Both the position numbers and the translations under genes were made by a program. Positions 57,230 to 64,000 of a stretch of DNA of 64,000 nucleotides are shown here, piece by piece. The stretch is taken from the NCBI GenBank assembly GCA_963576565.1, contig OY755042.1, positions 106,135,314 to 106,199,313 of the forward strand, in the 5' to 3' direction. This stretch comes from Aspidapion aeneum. Lineage: Eukaryota > Arthropoda > Insecta > Coleoptera > Brentidae. Within the stretch, counting starts at the first letter, position 1. Each line of letters begins with the position of its first letter. The notes under the pieces were generated by a model, which searched no databases, was not told the DNA's origin, and worked only from the letters and a program-made list of their open reading frames with translations.

Positions 57230-58103
57230 GGGTAAGGGACAATTCGCCGCGGGGACGATTCGCCGCCGGCCGATTTGCCGCGGGTACAATTCGCCACGAG
57301 ATATTTTGTTTTATGATATTACCATTTTTATTTAGCTTGACTTTATATAATATTTTTGTTTATTTGTTTGGTTATATCTTTTTTCACACTTTTCCAACTA
57401 GGTATTTGCAATGAAGAGTCGTGTATTCATTGGTATTTGGTGGTTAGTATACAATTGAATATTTTTTTATTAAAAAAAATAAATAAAATTATGATTTCTA
57501 ACTTAAACCTTTAAAAAATCAAAATGGCGGTTCCAAAATGGCGGATTTTCCCATTTATGAACCGATTTGCCTCAAACTCGGAACTTTGAGATCCTTTTTT
57601 ATAAATAAAAAAGTGCGCCATTTTGGAACCGCCATTTTGATTTTTTTAAAGTTTAAGTTAGAAATAATAATAAGCGACCAGAAAGATCTCAAAGTTTCGA
57701 GTTTGATGCAAATCGGTTCAGAAATGGAAAAATCCGCTATTTTGAAACCGCCATTTTGATTTTTATAAATTTAAGTTAACGTTTATAATCAGCGACCTGA
57801 AAGTTCTTAAAGTTCCGAGTTTGATGCAAATCGGTTCATGAATGGGAATATCCGCCATTTTGGATCCACAATTTTATTTATTTTTTTAATAAAAAAAATG
57901 TTGGATTGTAAACTAACCATCAAATTGGAAAAGTTTGAAAAAGTTATAATCAAAATAATAACCAAATATAATATGAAGTCAAGCTAAATAAAAATGTTTA
58001 AACACTTGCCAATGGTAATATCATAAAATAAAAAATATCCTGGCAAATCGGCCGGCGGTGAATTGGCCGCGGCGAATCGGCCGGGGTGAATTGTCCCATC
58101 CCC
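57230..58103. mobile_element. Foldback-like element with exact 8-bp TSD
   Basis: 874 bp beginning GGGTAAGGGACAATTCGCCG and ending GGTGAATTGTCCCATCCCC. It is flanked by AGCTCTTT on both sides (57222-57229 and 58104-58111). Ends are built from tandem sub-repeats of the CGCCGCGG type, followed by sub-terminal blocks (TTTATTTGTTTGGTTATA) and inner modules of the AATGGCGG / GAACCGATTTGC type, exactly the layout of the larger element at 27406-29547 but without its minisatellite. No ORF, hence non-autonomous. Confidence 0.88.
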
Positions 58104-58119
58104 AGCTCTTTAGACGGGT

Positions 58120-58485
58120 TCGAAACATATCGCACACTTAAAACTAAAAAGACATAACTCAAAAATTTAAAAATGTGTCCCTGCAATAAATATACTTACA
58201 AAGTGTCTTTTTAGCTCATATTTAAGCTTTGTGCTTATAAACAAAAGTTTTCCTTAATTACCAAAAAATTGTAAACAAAGTAAATTTTTGTGATTTTTAG
58301 TTAAAAAGCACACTTGAATGCATTTTTGTTGCATAAACTCATTTTCAAAATTTTTGAGTTGCGCCTCTTTAGATTTAAGGGTGCGATATACGCAGTATTA
58401 CTATTACATATATTTACGATTTATTTATTATTTTTAATCTGTTTCTACTTGTCCGATTTCCGACGAGAAATTCGCTTACCCAAAA
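58120..58485. other. No gene recognised
   Basis: AT-rich, no repeat family or ORF recognised. Confidence 0.4.
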
Positions 58486-58488
58486 AAT

Positions 58489-60450
58489 CGTACAGTGATT
58501 TTAATTTTTTCGCAATGAATCCTAGTGATTCCCAATGATTTTTAGGTGTTTCCCAGTGATTTTTAGATAATTTACAATGAGTTTCTTATGATTCCCAGAA
58601 AAATGTACTGTGATTTTCACTCGCGAATTTCCCCTCGAAAATTTGGTATCTAGGTTGGGTTTTGGATTTAGATGGTCCAATTTAAAAATGAATAAAATCC
58701 ACAAGCCGAAAAAAAAATAGTGGGGTGGATTTTAGAATTAGAAATCTGGTAAAAATATATTACCTACTTGTGTGATAATATGTTAAAGGTAACTGTTGTA
58801 AAAGAACAAAAAAATATATTATAGTTTGTTGCGTTTAATGGGGGTTTATTTTTGATTATTTTCCTACTTTACTGTTTTAAAGGTATTTTTAACAAACTAA
58901 AAAATTACAATATAAAATAACAACAAAAAATAGAAGAAATATTTAAAGAAATAATAAAAAAATAAATATTGGATGTGATTTAAAAAAACCTCTAAAAAAA
59001 AGTGTATGTAATAGGGGAAAGGGGGGCAACATGGGATACAGGGTAAAACGGGATACCGCAGTTTTAGCTAAACTGCGCAAGAATAAAACCTCTTAATATC
59101 AGATGTTTTATCCCAACTCTCTACAATATGATTGGTGCCGGTCGGCTGAGCTTAAGTTGGTTTTTGCTCAACATGTGATGTGCGCTGTTTATTGTAAAAA
59201 TAGCATGCGCATTTTGCGACGGTAAGTACAGTACAGCGAAGAGGAGCTTATATATATATATGCTCTGACAGTCAAGCCACCCTGAAGGCGCTAAACGCAC
59301 CCAAGATTGCTGACGGCTTGGTGGAATAATGCGCAGAGGTGCTGGAGACCCTAAGCGATGGCAAACGGGTGACGCTGGTTTGGGTTCCGGGACATACGGG
59401 GGTACCAGGCAACGAGAAGGCGGACGAACTCGCACGACTCGGGGCAGGAACCGCCTATGTAGGACCGGAGCCACTTTTGTGCGTGACAAAAAGACAAGTG
59501 CAAAGCGGACTCAACAAATGGGCCCAGGACGCGCTATTAAACTCTTGGGAAACAGGTACGGGTTGCAGACAGACCAGAGAATTCGTAGACCGTCCAAAAG
59601 CGACCAGAATTAGATGGATGCTGGGACGGACACGAAAAGATCTCGGACTGCTGATAGGTACTCTAACCGGACATAACCGGTTGAGGTGGCACATGCCACG
59701 TATAGGAGTGGAGAATGACTCTACCTGCCCAGCCTGTGGACAGGAAGAAGAGACATCAAGACACCTCATGGCAGAATGCGAGGCCTACGCAAGGATGAGA
59801 CAACAGGCACTCGAAGCGCTAACTCTGAGCGAGAAAGAACTGCACATGCTCAAATGGGCAGACTTACTGGACTTTGTAAAAAGAACAGGAAGGCCTAATG
59901 AGTTACCCGACCATCAAAGGGAAGTGCAGAGAGTGGGTTAAGGGACAGACCTGGGGCATGGCAAAAAGAGCCTACTCTGACCTACTTGTCAGACCTGCGG
60001 GTCAACCCCCCCCCCTACTACTACTACACTACTAAGTACATTTTTTACACATTTTTCAAAATTTTGTTTACATTGAACCATTAGTGGGTTTATGTATTAT
60101 TCATAATTAAACGCGTTGTACATAAAATTAGTCTTTTACTGTGTATGATTTTTGTTTATATTAAACTGGTGATTTAGGGCAAAACGGGGTTTTTTTCATG
60201 GGGGAAAAACGGGGTACCTTGTGTACCTTGTTATACCTAGTAACCTATATTAATGTTGTCTTTGTAAGAAATTCATGTAGGAGAGTCGACAGAGATGACT
60301 AGGTCGCTGTAATTCTTTATAAATTTTGTAAATACTAAATTAAATTATTATAAATGTATTTTTTATTACAACTTTTTATTTTTTAAATAAGTATTTTAAA
60401 TTTGGTTAGTATTTTAGTTAATAAAACTTGTCTTACAAAAATTTGATAAT
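58489..60450. repeat. Tandem duplication, unit A (carries LINE insertion)
   Basis: Starts TCGTACAGTGATTTTAATTT and runs through the GCCGATTTT-type block, an orphan left transposon end (TA then GGGGAAAGGGGGGCAA at 59014) and the AAAACGGGG-rich region. The same order appears in unit B (60553-61850). It is interrupted by the LINE at 59231-60032. Confidence 0.85.
59231..60032 (+). mobile_element. 5'-truncated RNase H-bearing LINE with 8-bp TSD
   Basis: 802 bp flanked by TAAGTACA (59223-59230 and 60033-60040). Its frame from 59261 starts within the RNase H domain (CSDSQATLKAL with the catalytic Asp), has a stop at 59327-59329, then TLVWVPGHTGVPGNEKADEL (catalytic His and Asp) and the C-terminal zinc motif CPACGQEEETSRHLMAEC, ending at the TAA 59939-59941. 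The RNase H plus CCHC tail is found in I-type and related LINE clades. A 3' run of CTA repeats closes it. Only the 3' fifth of a LINE is present, the usual outcome of incomplete target-primed reverse transcription. Confidence 0.9.
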
Positions 60451-60552
60451 TAAGAAGGTATACCTGCTGTTTAGAGAAGAACAAAGAGGAAAATCCACTA
60501 GATATTAGGAACAAATCTATCACAAATTTTTTTAAGGGAATGCTGCCAGATC

Positions 60553-61850
60553 GTACAGTGATTTAAAATTTTTTCGCAATGAATCACTAGGATATTCCCA
60601 ATGATTTTTAGGTGTTTCCCAGTGATTTTTAGATAATTTACGGGTTTTTCTTGTGATTTCCCGAAAAATATACAGTGATTTCCACTCGCGAATTTCCCCT
60701 CAAAAATTTGGCACTTAGATTAGGTTTTGTATCTAGATGGTCCAATTTAAAAATGAAGCCGAAAAAAAAATGGTGAAGGTGAATTTAAAAATTAGAGTTC
60801 TGGTAAAAATATTACTTGTATGATACAATGTTAAAGGTAACTGTGTATGAAGATCAAAAAAATATATTATAGTTTGTTGCGTTCAGTGGTGTTACAATGG
60901 GGGGGGGGGGGGCGAATCTCCAATCGGACGCGTCCCGGGTGGCGGTTAGGGAGTTATACATACATTAATCGTGTGAGCCTAGGCGCTCATAAATTGGCAG
61001 ATTATTTTTATTTTTATTATCTTTTTATTTCTGATTATTTTCCTACTTTACTGTTTTAAAGGTATTTTTAACAAACTAAAAAATGACAATATAAAATAAC
61101 AACAAAAAATAAGAGGAATATTTAAAGAAATAATTAAAAAATAAATATTGAATGTGATTTAAAAAACCTCTAACTACGAAAAGAAAAAGTGTATGTAATA
61201 GGGGAAAGGGGGGCAAAATGGGATACGGGGGTAAAACGGGATTCTGCAGCTTTAGCTAAACTGCCCAAGAATAAAACCTCTTAATATCAGATGTTTTATC
61301 CCCAACTCTCTACAATATGATTGGTGCCGGTTGGCTGAGCTTAAGTTGGTTTTTGCTCAACATGTGATGTGCGCTGTTTATTGTAAAAATAGCTTGCCCA
61401 TTTTGCGACGGTAAGTACATGTTTTACACACTTTTTAAAATTTTGTTTATATTGAACAATTAGTGGGTTTATGTATTATTCATAATTAAACGAGTTGCCC
61501 ATAAAATTAGTCTTTTACTGTATGATTTTTCTTTGAATTTAACTGGTGATTTAGAGAAAACGGGGTTTTTTCATGGGGGCAAAACGGGGTACCTTGTTAT
61601 ACCTAGTAACCTATACCCCATTTTGCCCCATTTTTTTTCTTTTTTTTTGGTACCATCACTGAAAGTTGTATTTAATGTTGTCCTTGCAAGAAATGGGCGT
61701 AAAATTCGTGAAGGAGAATCGACAGCGATGTCTAGGTCGCTGTAACTTTTTATAAATTTTGTAACTACTAAATTAAATTAGTATACCTAAATGTATTTTT
61801 TATTACAACTTTTTATTTTTTAAATATAACTTGTCTTACAAAAATATTAA
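60553..61850. repeat. Tandem duplication, unit B (empty site)
   Basis: Same blocks as unit A with about 90% identity by eye. At about 61411-61418 it has a single TAAGTACA with no LINE. It differs from A by a 140-bp insertion with a G-run at 60899-60912 and the GTGTGAGC..TTGGCAGATTATTTTT tail of the TTAGCTCACAC family (60973-61010). Confidence 0.85.
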
Positions 61851-62126
61851 TTCTAAATTACAAAACCTATATGTGGCAACACGGGCGAGGCGTTTTGCCA
61901 CATATAGGTATTTCATTTTACCCCGCATGCGGGGCAAAATGGGGCAAAGTCAACTTTTTACAAAAATAAAAATAAAAGCATAATGGAGTTCTAAATCGCT
62001 TAAACTGAAAATTAAAACATAAAGATAACATATCTAGCCAACTTAATTCCAAATGACCAATGCAGATCATTTAATAGGAGAAATAAGCCAATAAAATTAA
62101 GTATCCCATTTTGCCCCCCTTTCCCC
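61201..62126. mobile_element. TIR element (GGGGAAAGGGGGGCAAAATG), TA target
   Basis: 926 bp bounded by GGGGAAAGGGGGGCAAAATG and CATTTTGCCCCCCTTTCCCC, with TA on both sides (61199-61200, 62127-62128). Internal GGGGCAAAATGGGG-like strings recur near both ends (for example 61577 and 61929). No ORF. Its left half is part of the tandem duplication, so unit A carries a copy without a right end. Confidence 0.85.
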
Positions 62127-62129
62127 TAT

Positions 62130-62812
62130 ACTGTATGTAATACCACAAAAACTAAAAGTGGCATAAATTTGATAGTTGGATTCTTAACAAAAAAATATCA
62201 AAAAAACGGTTACCCAAAATTAAACTTTTTTTCACTTGTTGACTTTTCTTAAAAAACTTGGAAGCTCCTTGAACCCTTCCACTTTACTTATATAAAAAAT
62301 AACTTACGATTTCTTCTTATTAGTTATTATATTATCCAATAAAGTTTAATTAAAAAAAAAATGGAAACAAGAAATTTTTAAATTATTTAAAATTTAGAAA
62401 ACAAATTATGACTTATGCATTTAAAGCAAAGACTAATGAGTCCTTGTCCGCACACAATCTCAGTACACGTTATTAAACAAAATCAACTCACTCATCTATA
62501 ACATAAAAATTATCAGTTCATTATCACTTTATTAAATTTGATTGCGTCTTGGATTGTGTATTTAATACATATTAATAAAAAACTTATTCATGTTAATCCC
62601 CGTCATAAACAAATAAGTTATTAATATAGGCCATTTAAAACATATCAAAGGAAAAATAAAAAATTAGTAAATAAAAAAATGCTGAAAACGATTTTGCAAA
62701 GTAATTTAAGTCAATTTTATAGTTTTCATTTATTTATCTTAAATATAGTTTTATAATACTTAACCTTAACCCAGATTTTTTAAATTTTTTAAAGCTAAAG
62801 AATTACTGGTAC
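62130..62812. other. AT-rich stretch, nothing recognised
   Basis: No ORF, terminal repeat or duplicate recognised. Confidence 0.45.
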
Positions 62813-63252
62813 AGGTAGGGGAGAGCGGGGCAAGATGACGATGTTAAGGATTAAAGCTCACTAGAAAATACACAAACCCGGTTTTGGCTAAAAAACTTCG
62901 TTTAGTTGTTTTAGATGTTTTGGTTTATAAAAATTTTAAAAAAATTAAAATTTAGTCTACACAGCAAAAACTTTAGAAAATGCATTTTTGTCATCTTGCC
63001 CCACTAGCGGGGTAAGTTGACGAGCTTATTGGGGCAAGATGACGACTAGGCGCATAGGTCACAAATGAACGTCCCCTTTTTTACTTTCCTAGCCCGCGTA
63101 GCAATGGGTAAAAAAGGTATTATTTCCGACAAAAAAATTTTTTTTTCAGATAACGCCGAAATGTGTTATTTGGGTGTATTTTGACCTCTCTTAGCAATAT
63201 CGTCATGATGTGTGTCTGTGTGTGTATGTGTGTGTGTGTGTGTATGTGTGTG

Positions 63253-63409
63253 CAGGGCCGTATCTGGACCAAAATTTTAGGGGGGGTTAGGCCAGTGGAA
63301 TTTGAAAAATTGTGGTTTAATGAAAAAAAGTTAAACTTAAAAAACACATTCCTATCTATTTTTCGGAGGGGGTTTGAACCCCCAAAACCCCCCCTCAGAT
63401 ACGGCCCTG
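63253..63409. mobile_element. hAT-type MITE in a (TG)n run
   Basis: 157 bp with perfect 14-bp inverted ends CAGGGCCGTATCTG and CAGATACGGCCCTG. Both flanks are TGTGTGTG, so the 8-bp duplication is consistent but not provable inside a TG repeat. Confidence 0.88.
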
Positions 63410-63611
63410 TGTGTGTGTGTGTGTGTGTATTACTTCTGTCCGTACCACGATAGGCCTTTATACCGCTGAACCGATGTTCATAAATTTTGCAGAAAAAATC
63501 GTGTTCGACACTCTAACATTTGACAGTTTTTTGACAATTAAAAAATTGAAAAAATGCTAACTTTGTAACGGAGCATCGTGTCAATATGTGCTTTTCGGAA
63601 TATAGTAGACT

Positions 63612-63672
63612 GGAAGCCCTCGATACATTTGACACTTGTTTTACAACAAGTGTCAAATGTATCGAGGGCCTC
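63612..63672. mobile_element. 61-bp hairpin insertion with 11-bp duplication
   Basis: A perfect hairpin with 24-bp arms (GCCCTCGATACATTTGACAC at its start) and a 6-base loop TTTACA, at 63616-63669. The insertion is flanked by TATAGTAGACT at 63601-63611 and 63673-63683. The sibling repeat at 32434-32921 has this site once and without the hairpin, so it is a real insertion. Confidence 0.85.
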
Positions 63673-63789
63673 TATAGTAGACTATATCAAACAGCACAGT
63701 AATAAACTCGTTGCCATTTATATATTTTTGTTTTAAATTGAGTTCGTTAACTTGCCCCGTTCGTCATCTTGCCCCGCTCTCCCCTACCA

Positions 63790-64000
63790 CCTATGTCTAC
63801 TTCGTGTCTACTAAAATGCAAATTTATATGTATTTAGTTGTTTACATTACATTATATATTTTTAGTATTGTTTCAAGGTGCATCCATAGACCCATATTCA
63901 ACCTTGTCCTTTTGTAAAAAACGTGTTTCGCGGTTTTAAAAAATCTCTTTTCATAACAAGGTGTTCCTAAATGTCATACAAACGAAGAGGGGCTATTCTT
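63790..64000. other. AT-rich end of window, nothing recognised
   Basis: No ORF or repeat family recognised. Confidence 0.4.

Larger units (their letters stand above)
63083..63695. mobile_element. CCTTCCTAGC-family copy nested in the TIR element
   Basis: Matches the complete copy at 32434-32921 from CTTTCCTAGCCCGCGTAGCA through the GT-rich run, the GCTGAACCGATGTTCATAAA core and AACGGAGCATCGTGTCAATA to GGAATATAGTAGACT. The right end is lost. Confidence 0.75.
62818..63784. mobile_element. TIR element (GGGGAGAGCGGGGCAAGATG), TA target, with nested insertions
   Basis: 967 bp bounded by GGGGAGAGCGGGGCAAGATG and CATCTTGCCCCGCTCTCCCC, TA at 62816-62817 and 63785-63786. Sub-terminal GGGGCAAGATGACGA strings repeat near 63032 and, inverted, 62990. 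It is a relative of the 61201 element. Its middle is occupied by a CCTTCCTAGC-family copy that itself contains a hAT MITE and a hairpin insertion. No ORF. Confidence 0.85.

Overview
The window is animal DNA, almost certainly from an arthropod and most likely an insect. It is AT-rich, has GT-AG introns, is saturated with transposon remnants, and carries one well-conserved intron-containing gene whose closest family relatives are insect cationic amino acid transporters. No prokaryotic organisation, tRNA or rRNA gene, CRISPR array or intact LTR element was seen. The species cannot be named from the sequence alone. Boundaries of degenerate repeats are approximate; boundaries given with a target-site duplication (TSD) are exact. 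|| Main gene: the minus strand of 24147-54858 carries eleven coding exons, all with GT-AG borders and compatible phases. They join into a 600-residue cationic amino acid transporter (SLC7/CAT family, slimfast-like). Its ten introns run from 101 bp to 11.2 kb, and the long ones are packed with transposons: RTE LINE fragments, inverted-repeat MITEs, a foldback element, a pogo/Tigger relic and satellites. || Left flank (1-24 kb): tandem repeats (18-bp minisatellite; about 690-bp triplication; about 1.2-1.3-kb quadruplication at 10.6-15.5 kb), a single-exon two-finger C2H2 ORF (5903-6217) lying between inverted repeats, several hAT-type MITEs, an RTE fragment, an 820-bp imperfect palindrome, and a two-exon ORF that encodes a THAP zinc-binding domain (20546-21125, plus strand). 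|| Right flank (55-64 kb): a 7-unit satellite, a second foldback element with a clean 8-bp TSD, a tandem duplication in which one copy received a 5'-truncated RNase H-bearing LINE while the other preserves the empty site, and two related terminal-inverted-repeat elements, one of which holds a Russian-doll nest of smaller insertions. || The only clearly functional host gene is the transporter. The THAP and C2H2 ORFs may be host genes or transposon-derived. Everything else recognised is mobile or tandemly repeated DNA.
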